Positions 23,801 through 34,850 of a DNA stretch of 64,000 bases are shown here, in pieces. The translations under genes were made by a program, and so were the position numbers. Origin of the DNA: Psettodes erumei (taxonomy: Eukaryota > Chordata > Actinopteri > Pleuronectiformes > Psettodidae); NCBI GenBank assembly GCA_016785225.1, contig JAFBJZ010000112.1, positions 1,178,001 through 1,242,000 on the forward strand. Reading direction: 5' to 3'. How positions within the stretch are numbered: the stretch's first letter is position 1; each line of letters begins with the position of its first letter. The notes beneath the pieces were generated by a model. It was not told where the DNA came from, made no database searches, and was given only the letters and a program-made list of their open reading frames with translations.

Positions 23801-26800
23801 GCCTTCACGACAAGTGTCACAGCAATTCGGCAGAAACGGGCAAACGTTAGCATCCCCCCGGGTATTACATTTCCATCACCGCCGTTCGGCGCCAGAGCGG
23901 ATAAACAGCTTTGACTACTGCGGGCCCGGGGATGAATGCTGCCCGTACCCTTCCCCACACAAGACAAAAAGCAGATGTCGGTGGGGTTTCAGAGTAAAAG
24001 TGGCTTCAGTCCTCTCAGCAGCTGCGCTGAAGAGTGCTCGCTCCATCCATCACCACCGACCTCCCGTCGGCTGCCACGAGCAGACAGGCTTCCTTTGTGG
24101 CCTTCCAATAAAACCCCTGTTAGCCTCACAGAAGGACACTTTTACAGTGTGACAGATAATAAAGTGAAGCAGACGGTAGAACTCAGAGCAGAAGGGGAAA
24201 GACGGGACCGGGATAAAGTACGACTGAGAGACAAGTCACAGACCTCCCTCAGCTTTGAGAGAAATATCACAAGCCCTTCCTAAACGAGAGACAACGCGAG
24301 TATAAGACTATAAGATATAGCAGAACTGTGCTAACATGCAAGTCTTTGTAGCATGTTAGCATTTTCAGATTTGAGAATAAGCACACCATTTTGTTTGAAG
24401 GAGTTGTGCTAACCGCGCCAACAACCAGGTAACATTGTATCTTCTTCCTCGTGAAATATTAAGGATGCCGATCTTGAAAGTTTTCCCACATACAAAGAAT
24501 GGAGAGGTCTGTAATTTTTTAATCGTAGCTACACTTCAACTGTGAGAGACAGAATCAAAAAATAAATACAGAAAAACACAATGTTTGATTTTTACATTAT
24601 TAATTTACATTTTATTGCATGAAATAAGTATTTGACACAATAGAAAAAGAGAACTTAATATTTGGTACAGAATCCTTTGTTTACAGTTACAGAGGTCAGA
24701 GGTTTCCTGTAGTTCTTGACCAGGTTTGCACACACTGCAGCAGGGATTTCGGCTCACTCCTCTATACAGATTCTCCAGATCTTTCAGGTTTCAGGACTGT
24801 CACTGGGCAACACGAAGTTTCAGCTCCCTCCAAAGATTTTCCATTGGGTTCAGGTCTGGAGACTGGCTAGGCCACCCCAGGACGCCACTCCTTAGTTGCC
24901 CTGGCTGTGTGTTTTGGATCATTGTCATGCTGGAAGAGTCAGCCACGACCCATCTTCAATGCTCTTGCTAATCTCATGATACGTGGCCCCATCCATCCTC
25001 CCCTCAACTGCATGCAGTCGTCCTGTCCCCTTTGCAGAAAAGCCGCCCCAAAGTACGATGTTTCCGTCTCCATGCTTCACGGTCTGGATGGCGTTCTTGG
25101 GGTTGTACTCATCCTTCTTCTTCCTCCAAACACGCTGAGTGGAGTTTAAACCAAAAAGCTCTATTTTGGTCTCATCTGACCACATGACCTTCTCCCATGT
25201 CTCCTCTGGATCATCCAGATGGTCACTGGCAAACTTCAGACGGGCCTGGATGTGTGCTGGATTGAGCGTGGGGACCCTGAGTGCACTGCAGGATTTTAAT
25301 CCATGATGGCGTAGTGTGTTACTAATGGTAACCTTTGAGACTGTGGTCCCAGCCCTCTTCAGGTCATTGACCCGGTCCTCCCGTGTAGTTCTGGGCTGAT
25401 CCCTCACCTTTCTCACGATCACTGATACCTCACGAGGCGAGATCTTGCGTGGCGCCCCAGACCGAGGAGATTGACAGTCATCTTGAGTTTCTTCCATTTT
25501 CTAATACTTGCACCCACCAGTTGTTCGCCTTCTCAACAAGCTGCTTCCCAATTGTCCTGTGGCCCATCCCAGCCTTGTGCAGGTCTACAATTTTGTCCTT
25601 GGTGTCCTTAGACAGCTCTTTGGAGTCTGATTGATTGAGTGTGTGGACAGGTGTCCTTTCAGGAGGGCTTCTTAAAGACAAACTAACGGGTCTGTGAGAG
25701 CCAGGATTCTTGCTGGTTGGTAGGTGATAAAATACTTATTCATGCAATCAAAATTAAATTCATTATTTGAAAATCATGTTTTTCTGTATTTCTTTTTTAG
25801 ATTCTGTCTCTCACAGTTGAAGTGTAGCTACGATTCTTTGTAAGTGGGAAAACTTGCAAGATCGGCAGTGTATCAAATACTTATTTTTTTCCATCTGCAG
25901 AAATGTAATGAAAAAGTGGTGATACTGTGTAACTGCCCACCACATATGAGTCAGCGTGTGTCATCTTCACAAATCTTCAAATATGTGATGACACTGCTCC
26001 TCCTCCGTCAACCTGCTCATCTTAAGTTGCAGTAATGTGGTATCAGCCACAGTAGTATGGGAGTACTTTTATGAGTACAAGTACGTGAGTATAGCATCGA
26101 GCCGGTACCCTATACTGGTTTTAAAATCTGTACATCACTGAGAAATATGTGCAGCAACGTGATATGCCCCAAAATGATTGGTGAACTGAGCTTACCTGTT
26201 GCCAGCCCTTGAGGATGAGGACGATGATTCTCCATTTTCATGGATGGCATCACCATTCTGTTGGACTTCTGGAGAGAATTGGAGAAAACAATGTCGCAGC
26301 TGTACATGTAGTTCAATTCATTCATGCAAATATGTCTGGCTGATAGTATGCTGTATCTGTTTGCAGGTTTCTTTTCGTGCCGTCTTTTTCTCCGATGCTA
26401 AAAAACAACCGTTTCTTCGCCCACCCCCCCCCGACATGTGAATACTGAGCTCACTGCTGCCATTTGCCGCGTTGCCGTTGGTAAGCGGTGCCAGTTCCTC
26501 CTGGTCGGCGACTGTCAGCCCATCGAGGTAGACCGTCAGCTCCCCCGTGGGCACCAGAGCTCCCTTCTGCTCCACGCTCAGCTTTAGCACCTCCTTCACA
26601 TTCTCCACTGTAGGGCCAAAGCAGGGACCGTATGAGAGGGGGCATTACAGCGGGACGGTGCCATGGTGATTCTGATTAAGAGAAAGCTGAACGCGCCGAA
26701 ATTAAAAATTATTATTAAAAATGAACCAAAAGGTTTTGTGGAAAAGTGCAACCAAATCAAATCTTTTGCATTATCCTTATCATGAAGAATCAATGTCTTG

Positions 26801-29060
26801 ACAGTGGTCTGACGTTCAAAGTTTATTCTTGCAATGTTCATACTATATTTTACTTCAACATCACTGGAAGAGAAGATGATGTGTATGCAGTGAAAATACA
26901 TAAAGTGTTCAGAATACACAGCCTGGACTTTGGGTTGCCTTAAAGAATCTGCTGCTGTGCGGTACTTTAGCACCACCCTGCACCTTCTATCAGAATGAGG
27001 TCGTATATGTTTGATGGAGCTTCATCGTACACTTTCTGTCATGCTGCTCCAAGGCCTGCATCAGATCCAGTGTGGCTTTGCCCATCAGAGCGTCGGCCTT
27101 CAGGGTGTGGTGACTCCATACTTTGAAATCCACCTGTGTGTGCGGCGTTACATTCCTAGACAGCCAGGAACACACAAAGACACAAAGACATAACATCTAA
27201 TTATTAAAACAAGTAAAAACACACAAAATTACAGCATCAACAGATGAGTTGTTAAAGCTCGGACTGGTTCATCATACTCCATTAGCATTCACTGAGCACA
27301 AGGACAATATGATTTAAGAATATTTAAGTGCAGCCACCTCCAGATTAGTTTTCATTGACTGGACTCCAGAGTACTCGCTCCAATTATCTTTTGCTGAGGT
27401 CATTAATCTAGTGGTTTAGCACTGTGAATGTTTGAAGGGTGTATTCAAAAGTCTTGTTTTTAGCTTAAGCACACTGTGTTTGTCTGTACCTATGGCTTAG
27501 ATAAAAATCAGGCCACATTTGGTTGAAATCAGTGCATAAAACCAGTTCACTCCAAAGGGTTCACTTCCTTTTTCTTGCCAGTGGATAGTGCCAGTGTTTC
27601 ATAACATCTGTCGGAACCCTACAGATGTTTGGGGAAATTCGACAAAGAAATTTAAGAGTGGAGAGCAACGAGTGAGAGTAAAACCATCAGTCAGCAGCTC
27701 CTCCCTTCAGCATCTGCACTTTCCAAAACAGGAGGGGGGGGGGAAAAAGCAACAAAGAAAACTATTTACACGCTTCTCCGTCTTTCAGCATCTGCTCCTC
27801 CTCAAAAGTCTCACGAGAGTCACTTGTCCCTGCCGCAGGCGGAGCAACTGATGCACTCCGCTCGCATCATGCTGCTTCCTTGTGTTTGCTGTCCCCCGCA
27901 CAAAACCAGCGCTACACAGGCAGAGCCATTGTGCTCATGGTCGAGCACATCGGCCTAAAGAAAAATGTCTGGGCTTATAGCCCGAGTCCCCCAACCCGTT
28001 TAGGACCCCCATAGTCGCTAACAAAAAGATCCATGGGCGCAAGCGCAAGACCACAAGCGCAGCAGCACTTGGGCCTGTCAACAATAATTATCCAATCAGG
28101 ACTATTAGCATTTGCAATGACACGTCCGTGGCATTTGGCAGAGCCATGGGAAAGCCAGAGAGCGGTAAACGTCTGCCATTTCCATGCTGCAGGCTCCACC
28201 AGGACGACACAAAGAGCTCTGTGTGCTGCTCTACAACATTTCCCCTTGTTCCAGTAATTATCAGATGAGCCCCCTGAGGGTTTCTCTTCGGTCATTATAT
28301 TTAGACTTTCAGAAGAACAACTTTTAAAAAAAAAAACAGATTCAAACAGCATCATGTTGATGTACACTACATTATCTGAGGGAAGGACTCTCCACATATT
28401 TCCCATAAGCCCAGGATATTTGGCAATCAGCATTTTTTCTATGAGGAGGAGCACGAGAAGACACGTTTGTGGTAGTTTCGACTCCCACTGTCTCCCATTT
28501 AACTTCTCTAAACAATTAAATGACTCATGGGTTATTCTCCTGCGCTCAGTTCTGGAGCAGTGTGATCATGGACCTGGATAGCAAAGAAAGAAAGTGGAGG
28601 GAGAGGACCAGGAAATGTGGCAGTAGGGAAAAGAAGCTGCGCACTATGACACACAAGCACAAAGACAATCAAATAGAGCAGCTGTTGCTTCTTACAGAGT
28701 GAGCCTCTCGTCCCATTTGGGGCTGGAGGAGCTGTGAGACTTGACCGTGCGGCGCGACTCCCCCTCCGCTGTCACCTCCACATAAATGGCCGTCCCAAAC
28801 AGGCTCTTCTTCCTCTTGATTTTGGCACAGGAAACTGGTACACGAAGGAAGTAAAGAGACAAAGTCTTCATATTTTCACTGATCCCATTAGGAAAACTCT
28901 CTTTTGAATGCTGCAGCGTGAGCTCACTGAGGGAGTGATGGGGTGCGGGTTCCCGGGCCACACGCTACGACCTGCTGTGCTGGGACTCACCAATGGCATG
29001 AAGCTGTGACGTTCCTCTGTGGTTATGGCTGGACTCTGCTCTGGATGGGGCCGTGGCCAT
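11019..29060 (-). CDS. wwp1: NEDD4-like E3 ubiquitin-protein ligase WWP1
   Basis: WWP1 is a cytosolic C2-WW-HECT ubiquitin ligase that binds PY-motif substrates. Twenty-three coding exons (minus): 28991-29060, 28696-28834, 27031-27155, 26455-26607, 26196-26268, 22402-22583, 20040-20484, 19774-19869, 18920-19094, 17380-17434, 16998-17082, 15771-15899, 15267-15339, 15093-15164, 14814-14902, 14456-14615, 14185-14318, 13057-13197, 12839-12959, 12511-12615, 12302-12398, 11622-11694, 11019-11118. They total 2,892 nt, exactly 963 codons plus stop, and phases agree throughout. All introns are GT-AG except one GC-AG (donor at 14454-14455). Human WWP1 is about 922 residues; the excess lies in the linker exon 20040-20484. 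The start MATAPSRAESS matches the family N-terminus. The catalytic cysteine is about residue 931, in SHTCFNRLDLPPY. Confidence 0.97.
12621..12641. repeat. (CA)n microsatellite abutting a wwp1 splice acceptor
   Basis: About ten CA dinucleotides end only a few bases from the acceptor of wwp1 exon 12511-12615. On the coding strand they form a GT run in the place of the usual polypyrimidine tract, followed by CCCAG. Confidence 0.95.
14454..14455 (-). other. wwp1: Non-canonical GC splice donor in wwp1
   Basis: Exon 14456-14615 ends in ATG and continues as gcaagt on the coding strand. The next exon starts GCACTTTTCCAC (ALFH). Joining at ATG|GC restores the conserved FIAMALFHGKF. No nearby GT donor gives that protein, so this intron is read as GC-AG, with an otherwise strong donor consensus (gcaagt). 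Confidence 0.85.
15771..19869 (-). other. wwp1: wwp1 exons encoding four WW domains
   Basis: WW1 is in 19774-19869 (WEQRKDPHGRTYYVDHNTRT), with its LPPG lead in the preceding exon. WW2 starts at the end of that exon (LPLG) and continues in 18920-19094 (WERRVDDRGRIYYVDHNT). WW3 is split over 17380-17434 (LGPLPPGW) and 16998-17082 (RVYFVNHNTKTTQWEDPRT). WW4 is in 15771-15899 ([20 protein letters not shown]; second signature position is F in TTTFNDP, as in the family). These domains recognise PPxY motifs in substrates. Confidence 0.95.
19291..19350. mobile_element. mariner/Tc1-like terminal fragment
   Basis: The sequence TA-CAGTACTGTGCAGAAGTC resembles the terminal repeat of a common fish mariner family. 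I could not find a matching opposite terminus, so only one end is called. It sits in a wwp1 intron. Confidence 0.4.
20040..20484 (-). other. wwp1: wwp1 linker exon with poly-Ser/Ala/Pro/Gly expansions
   Basis: This 445-nt exon encodes most of the disordered linker between C2 and WW1 (about residues 248-395). It starts at VNGES, a motif conserved in the family, and ends at DPLPPG leading into WW1. In between it contains runs of serine, alanine, proline and glycine (SSSSSSSS, PPPPPS, AAATAAAAP, GAGGGSSGGG). Because it is so GC-rich it is also open on the opposite strand, which I regard as a shadow. Confidence 0.9.
20791..20863. repeat. TA/CA microsatellite
   Basis: Alternating (TA)n and (CA)n blocks in the wwp1 intron between exons 20040-20484 and 22402-22583. 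Confidence 0.9.
21416..22183 (+). mobile_element. hAT transposon remnant with a BED-finger fragment
   Basis: The left end contains GGGCTGGGCGGTATAC and the right end, reversed, reads GTACTGGGCAGTATGACC, giving imperfect inverted termini. Both flanks are rich in ATACCG/CGGTAT motifs, seen in a fish hAT family. Inside, around 21720-21870, the plus strand encodes KKSDVDQTIILCKCCLAK followed by GGNTSNLLHHLSCHH. This fits a BED zinc finger (C-x2-C...H-x4/5-H), the DNA-binding domain of hAT transposases. The catalytic domain is absent. Confidence 0.65.
24450..25898 (-). mobile_element. Tc1-family transposon with long inverted repeats
   Basis: The ends are inverted repeats of about 200 bp. Both contain GCCGATCTTG and the block AGCTACACTTCAACTGTGAG (left about 24450-24660, right about 25690-25898). 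The outer right end reads, reversed, CAGATGGAAAAAAATAAGTA, matching the usual Tc1 terminal form. The left outer end is worn. It sits in the wwp1 intron between exons 22402-22583 and 26196-26268, and carries a broken transposase on the minus strand. Confidence 0.85.
24925..25681 (-). pseudogene. Broken Tc1-like transposase
   Basis: The N-terminal helix-turn-helix part is at 25478-25681 (SKELSKDTKDKIVDLHKAGM, GHRTIGKQLVEKANNW). A different frame at 24925-25497 continues with SGAPRKISPREVSVIVRKV, TISNTLRHHGLKSC and the catalytic-domain block VMWSDETKIELFG (second D of the DDE triad nearby) and GNIVLWGGFSAKG. The C-terminal catalytic part is disrupted by frame changes below about 24.99 kb. It is a dead copy. 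Confidence 0.85.
27350..27590. mobile_element. Fragment of a non-autonomous Tc1-like element
   Basis: TTGACTGGACTCCAG, TCATTAATCTA, CACTGTGAATGTTTGA and CCAAAGGGTTCACTTCC appear in the same order as in the reverse complement of the more complete copy at 33006-33727, so the two belong to one family. Only one end is present here, within a wwp1 intron. Confidence 0.7.
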
Positions 29061-29082
29061 GTCATACACCACAGTGGGAAAC
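28991..29082 (-). other. wwp1: wwp1 start-codon exon
   Basis: The ATG is at 29058-29060 in the context TATGACATGG. A likely acceptor (TTTTGGAG) ends at 29083, leaving 22 nt of 5' UTR in this exon. The donor gtgagt follows at 28990. The upstream UTR would be supplied by exon 30540-30594 and a distal first exon. Confidence 0.75.
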
Positions 29083-29114
29083 CTCCAAAACAACACACAC
29101 GCAGGCAAACAAAG

Positions 29115-30118
29115 CAAGTCACGTCCAATTTATTCATGAAGCACGTTTAAAAAAAACAAAAACAACAGTTGTCCAAAGTGCTGTACAGTCAGAAGAGCAA
29201 GAACCATAAAGTAACTCGATAAAACCACAAAGCATAGTTTAAAAGACAATAAAATAATAAAAGTAATAAGACCAGAGACAATAAAAACCATCTCTCATAC
29301 TGAGTGAAGAGCCACAGAATAAAGATGTGCTTTGATGGGAAATAATAACAACAGGCATTATAGGGGCCACCCTAACATGAGGGAAGCAACTTGTTCTGGA
29401 GACACAATACCCCTGTGCGTCATCCGAGATCAGCGGACCAGAGTGACCAGGATGGGGCACGTGGTTGTACAAGGCCTGAGAGCTGGGCTGGCGCTGGCCC
29501 ATTTAATGATCTGTAGGCTAAAAATTTTTAAATTGAGCCTGCAAAACACAGGGCGGCCCGTTCAAAGACGAGCTGCAGCAGTCTAGACCAAGACCAAGCG
29601 TGAGAAGGAGGCCTGGCTAACGCCAACATAAAGGGTATTAATAGGAGTCAAGTCTGGATGAGGACCACATGTCCATGTGAGACGCCTCACAGGCACCACT
29701 GGGCCCAGATATCACAACTTCACTTTTACTCTTATTCAAGTTTTGGTTTTTTTTGTTTTATATTTGACAGTAAGTGGACGATACTGTAGGAGGGGTCCAT
29801 CATTAGATGCCTGAGGAACTCAACAAGTGAGAGGTGCTGAGAATGGTGCAGCGTCTTCATGGCTGACGGAAGAAAAAACCCAAAACAACAACTCCGGAAC
29901 AACACCTTCAATGCCAGCACAACGCTCCAGGCGAGGGCTGAGGATATTACGGTTCTACAGTGTCGAATGCAGCTGTGAGATGTAAACGCGTAACAATGGC
30001 AGAATCCCTGGAGTCAGTAGCTAATAAAAGATCATTATAAACGTCTAAAAGTGCAGGTTCAGTGCTGTGAAGGATTTTTAAAACCGGACGGGAACACCTC
30101 AAGAATGCCATTTACGTC

Positions 30119-30120
<2 letters not shown>
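29115..30120. repeat. Diverged interspersed repeat (unclassified)
   Basis: The stretch begins with TTTATTCATGAAGCACGTTT and GTCCAAAGTGCTGTACAG, and continues with GCTGCAGCAGTCTAGACC and GGAGTCAAGTCTGGATGAG. It resembles a long, common fish repeat. I found no coding remnant and cannot assign a class. It fills most of the wwp1 intron upstream of the ATG exon. Confidence 0.45.

Positions 30121-30146
<26 letters not shown>
30121..30146. repeat. Poly(A) run
   Basis: About 26 consecutive A residues directly after the interspersed repeat, consistent with a retrotransposed tail or simple slippage. Confidence 0.95.
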
Positions 30147-30149
<3 letters not shown>

Positions 30150-30539
30150 AAAGATTGTAATTGTAAGCAAGCATCAAACGCACATGGCATATATCCATTA
30201 AATTCCCAAATAAGAAACAGCCAACTTCTGCAGGGTTGCAGTCTAAGGGAGCTAAGTCTAAGGAGCTGCTAGCACATCCTGAACATTTTGTTGTTGCGTT
30301 CAAGCGCAAAAGAAGGAGACTGCATCTTAAACTATATGAGCGTGGCACTGTGTACGTCCTACTTGTGTAGCCAAAACAGTATGGACTCTAAAGACTTCTG
30401 AAGATGCCGTGTTATCTGACCTTACCCCCCAAACATAGTGGCATCCAGTTCATTAATGTTCTGGCTGAACGGTGTATATGCATTTTACTTTGACATCATA
30501 TTTAAGAAGTGCTGCGTAATGATGAAAAAAGATACTCAC

Positions 30540-30594
30540 AAATGGTGTGCGCTGCTAGACCGTCTAGATCAGCCGACTCCGTGTCCCATGGTTC
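30540..30594 (-). other. wwp1: Non-coding 5' exon of wwp1 with an upstream ORF
   Basis: This 55-nt block is bounded on the minus strand by a strong acceptor (CTGCTGTTTCACAG) and a strong donor (gtgagtat). It lies upstream of the ATG exon. It contains an ATG in an optimal context (ACCATGG) at 30587-30589 that opens a six-codon ORF (MGHGVG, stop 30569-30571). Exon status is inferred from the splice borders, and it has no conserved protein. Confidence 0.6.
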
Positions 30595-31169
30595 CTGTGA
30601 AACAGCAGAGAGTTAGTTTTTAGCATGAGGCGCAGCACAGCAGGTGCAACCTGGCCTCTGATGCATCTAACGACACGGAGCCACAGCGGTTTCACGCATG
30701 GCGTTCCCCAAAACGAAGGAATTTAATAGTCACAGTGTGTGAAAAGCCTGTTGATTTGCTTTTTTTCCCCCAGTCACACAGTGTCGTCATTGCCTCGATT
30801 GTCACTCTATCCTTTCACCAATCGCACCTCCAAATGACCCGTGCTTGATTTTATCAGTCAACAGTTTCAACACTTCTCCACTCACAGCAATAAACTTCCT
30901 GCTTTCAGGGAATGTACTTTTGTCAGCTGATTGCATTTTACCATCACTAGCTTCAGTCTGCACGTAACATAAAGATGATACAGCTAACTCCAAGTTCTTG
31001 GCTCATGATACCACTCTCTGGCAATTTGTCCCTTTGATAATCATAAAGCAATCGCACAGATGCAGTCAGCCGCTTCCTGGTTCTACTTTGACCAGCTATG
31101 CACGCACAGACTTTTTACAACCTTTAACACAGGCCGCTCACCTGTACGCTGCCACCGGTCACACGTAGC

Positions 31170-31490
31170 CTCCATTCACAAAGTCAAGGAAACGTCAGCG
31201 TGAGATAATTTAGGTTTATGTTTAATTTACAGAACACAGCTCTATTTGCAAATTAGACATTAGACTGAAGATAACCGCTGCTCTGCTGAAGGCATGATGT
31301 TTCTGTTTTGCCGCAGGCCTGGCTGGCAATTGTCAGCCGATCACAACTGCGGGCCAGAGGCCATAGTTTTGACAGGGGGATCCTGTTACATCATCAAAAG
31401 CCAATCCTATAAATAATGAATGCTCTGGATGTTCGTGGTGTGAGGAGGATCCTAACGTGTGTGATTTCATTTTATGAATGGATAGTCAGG
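31170..31490. repeat. Dispersed repeat cassette, copy 1
   Basis: Contains CAAAGTCAAGGAAACGTCA, GCTGCTCTGCTGAAGGCATG and GAGGAGGATCCTAACGTGTG in one orientation. Copy 2 at 34429-34850 carries the first two blocks in direct orientation and the last block inverted. Confidence 0.75.
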
Positions 31491-32159
31491 TGGCTGGATT
31501 ATTTGACATGAACGAGTTAAAATGGTTAGTAACCGAGTAAGATGAACGGTTTCTTTTCCTTCCTGTCTGCCTCCATGTCATGGACAAAGAGCTGATAATG
31601 TTGATAATTTTGACTGAATGTTGTTTATATTCAGGAGATGACTTTTGTGGGGAGAAATAAACTGGAAACAGGTCAGGTATGACATAAATAACTCTTCTCA
31701 GGTTTACTGCAAAATCCTCTGTTCCAACATTTACCCTGGGACCACAAAGGCATGGCCTAAACCTTCTTCCTTTTTCAGAGAAATGCTTCCTGGAAAAAAC
31801 GATATCTGATGTAGTCTAGATTAAAAAACATGATATAAAGTCTGTTGCGCATTTTAAGCAGCACACTGACTGAGTGCCTCCCCCCCCCTCAGTCTCACAG
31901 TCTTTACCAGAAGTTTAGATGCTTATCAGGAGTGCGTCACATGGACTCAGATATTCAGAAAGTGGCTCTCAGACTGGCCCACAGTTGTGACACACTCACA
32001 CTCAGAGCCAAACTACTGACCATGGCTTGTGACAAACGGTTTATCTTCAGTCTAATGCATCAATCATGTCATCGTAGAACCCACAACCTTATCGTGCTCA
32101 TCATTTTACAAATACAGCTGTCTTTAAAAGAAAGTTCCTCCACACTTTCAACACAAAGT

Positions 32160-32345
32160 GAAATGACTTGCATTTCTATAGTGCTTTTCTAACCCTACTG
32201 ACCACGCAGAGGGCTTTACACTACAAGCCACATTCAGCATCTTGCCCATGGACACTTTGACATGCAGAGCCACCAACCTTTGGATTAGGTGAGGACCCGC
32301 TCTACCTCCTGAACCACAGCTGCACCAGCAGCTTGACAGCCACTT
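32160..32345. repeat. Short interspersed repeat (unclassified)
   Basis: The block TTGCATTTCTATAGTGCTTT followed by TGACCACGCAGAGGGCTTTA resembles a common fish repeat motif. It has no coding content. Confidence 0.4.
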
Positions 32346-33005
32346 TGAGAAATAGTCTGCATCAGAGCTCTGCCTTAATGCATTTCTTAAGTATCTTACA
32401 GCAATTTGTGAGGTCAATGTGTAACTATCAAGTCTGGCAGATCCGCTTGTGGACTGAAAGTGACGAGCACATTCACATTTAAGCATGAGGCATATTTTAA
32501 TTCCTCGTGCTTAAAAACACGTGTATTGAAAAAGGAAAGCAAATTACTTTGATCAGGGTCCCAGCACGAGGACAACAAAATCATACAGGCATTTTTATCT
32601 GCAAGATGAATACAATGTTCACACTACAAGAGGCCCACCAGAACCACAGGCAACTGACTCCCTGTGCGTTTGTCTGGTAATCCATGGCAGATGGCGAAGA
32701 AAGCATCATCTCGGCCTGCAACTTCCAAAAGGCTTGTGAAGATTACCATCAGTGTTGAGAGACGGGAAGTGACACATTGATGGAAGAAAGACTTCTGGAA
32801 ACCTAACCCCGATTTAGCACATTAGTCATAGATCATAACTCCCTGCAAAAGATGTAGAAAATACCTCATCCAGCTGGGAAACGACATCAACATCTCAAAC
32901 AACTATCAGCAACGCCACCGACCCAAATCATCACCGGCTCTTGGTTGCAAAATGGACTTCTGTGAACTTCTGTTTGTTGTGGTAGCTGCAGAGGGGGGTT
33001 ACTTA

Positions 33006-33727
33006 CAGTGCATATAGAGTGGTAAGAAAAAGGATGTGAACCCTTTGGAATGATCTGGTTGTGTGCATTAATTGTCAACCAAATGTGAGCTGATCTTTAT
33101 CTAAGTCAAAAATATAGACAAACGCAATGTGCTTAAGATAATAACACAGACAATGATCATTTTTTTATGGCTTCGTTGAACAAACCCATCAGACATTCAT
33201 AGTGCAGAACCCCTAGATTAATGACTACAGCAAAAGTTAACTGGAGTGAGCAGTTAGCAAGCCTGGAGTCCAGTCAATTAAAACAATGCTTGGGGGTGTG
33301 TGTTGGAGCTATTGTGACTTATAAAAACCACCCAAACTTTCTGAGTTTGCTATTCAAAAGAAGCTTCTGCTGACGTGAAGCCTGAATGGCAAAAAGATCT
33401 CAGAGGAGATCTGGTACTGCGGCACACCTCCCTTGAAGTGCGCGCCCAGCCTAAAGACTCAGACGACACAACACGAGGTAAAGAAGAGCTCTGGAGAAAG
33501 AGCTTAAGGCTTGAAGGACTCCCTGGAGCTGGTGAACATCTCTGTTCACCGAACAAGCAGGGTGTCCAAACAGGACGCCACAGAGCTTGGTTTGTGCATT
33601 ATTATCTGAAGCACTTTGTGTTTGTCTTTACTTGCGGCATAGATAAAGTTCAAGTCACAGTTGGTTGACAGTTCATGCAGAAGACCAAGATCCTTCCAAA
33701 GCGTTCACGTAGTTTTTCTTGCCACTG
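33006..33727. mobile_element. Non-autonomous Tc1-like element
   Basis: Termini are inverted repeats: CAGTG...GTGGTAAGAAAAAGG with TGAACCCTTTGGAATGATCT on the left, and, reversed, CAGTGGCAAGAAAAACTACG with GAACGCTTTGGAAGGATCTT on the right. The repeats run about 100 bp with shared TTGGTTGACA and TAAAG blocks. A TA precedes the left end. The interior encodes no intact transposase. Confidence 0.75.
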
Positions 33728-33802
33728 CAGAGGTCCAGTCTGTCTCTGCGCTTCGTCAGGACGAGCCTTTTTCTTTGATATGTTTTCAGTATTCATCTGG
33801 AG

Positions 33803-33806
<4 letters not shown>

Positions 33807-33844
<38 letters not shown>
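33807..33844. repeat. (GT)n microsatellite
   Basis: About 19 GT units. The overlapping frames of alternating Val-Cys are artefacts. Confidence 0.97.
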
Positions 33845-33845
<1 letters not shown>

Positions 33846-34428
33846 AGGGGGGGCAGTCAATATTGACTTGCAGCTATATCAGCCATCTTTTCTGCAGGAA
33901 GAAGCCAGCAATAATCCCTCCTCTGGCTCTTGGTCATGGATGGCCTTTACTCCACTTGGCTGTTGTGTATAAAAAGTATGAAAATGGAATGGGGAAGGCC
34001 TCGCTCCGACTTTATGCTGACAATGGTGGTTGTCACAGAGCCGAATGGACGTGTGCGTGACAGGGAGAAGTGCTACGGCGGGACAGACGCCTCTGGTTCA
34101 GGGACGCCAGCGTGCTATCTCAAACCCCACATGGAGGTGGCGATATGCCAGCTTTGCTCGGTTCAGTGTAAACAAGGAAAAACCGGCAGAGTGGAGGGGC
34201 TTCTGAAGGCAATATGGCAAGACCTCTGCAGCAGGCGAGACTGAATCAATGTGCTGCTCAACAATAAAATCTGATTGTACCTCTTTGATATAGTAAAAAA
34301 AAAAAGAGAAAATTTAAAGCTGGTTTGCCTTGAGGGAGAATTTCAAAGTCCAAAAGAGCATAAACATTTAATATATAGGTGAGAAAAGAAGAAAACTCAG
34401 AGCATAAAGTGCATCCTGTAAAGTGAGG

Positions 34429-34850
34429 CTCCATTCATAAAGTCAAGGAAATGTCACCTCGCACCTGAGATCATTTCCATTTAAATGAAAGAAAACTGTA
34501 AGACAGCTCTGTGTGGAAACGATGAGCATGACAAGGTTGTTGGTTATAGTATGGCATTACTAATGCATTAAACTGAAGAGAACTGCTGCTCTGCTGAGGG
34601 CATGCTGTGTCTGTTTTCCATGGTTGGTAGAATTTGGCCTATCACAACTATGAGCCAACTACCTCTCCAATACATAAATTAACACTATCAGCACAGGAAG
34701 GAAGAGAAACGTTTCCACTGTCACTTTTCTCACCAGACTATCTATTCATAAAATGAAATCACACAAGTTAGGATCCTCCTCCCACCATCCAGAATATTCA
34801 TTATTTATAAAAGTGGATTTGATGATGTAATGGGGCGAGCAACAGTAAGT
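34429..34850. repeat. Dispersed repeat cassette, copy 2 (part inverted)
   Basis: Positions 34429-34660 match 31170-31350 directly (AAGTCAAGGAAATGTCA, CTGCTGCTCTGCTGAGGGCA, TATCACAACTATGAGCCA). Positions 34738-34845 match 31381-31490 as reverse complement (ATGAAATCACACAAGTTAGG, CATTATTTATAA). Confidence 0.75.

Larger units (their letters stand above)
22402..29060 (-). other. wwp1: wwp1 exons encoding the C2 domain and first linker
   Basis: Exons 28991-29060, 28696-28834, 27031-27155 and 26455-26607 encode the N-terminal C2 domain (CAKIKRKKSLFGTAIYVEV, WSHHTLKADALMGKATLDL, TGELTVYLDGL), which targets membranes. Exons 26196-26268 (QNGDAIHENGE) and 22402-22583 (VNGTDLGPRSD) begin the linker. Introns in this part contain the Tc1 element and a Tc1-like fragment. 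Confidence 0.93.

Noticed and set aside
26596..26976. 126-codon minus ORF in a wwp1 intron
   Set aside because: It runs across intron sequence, shows no family motif, and its only coding overlap is the exon end at 26607 in a different frame.
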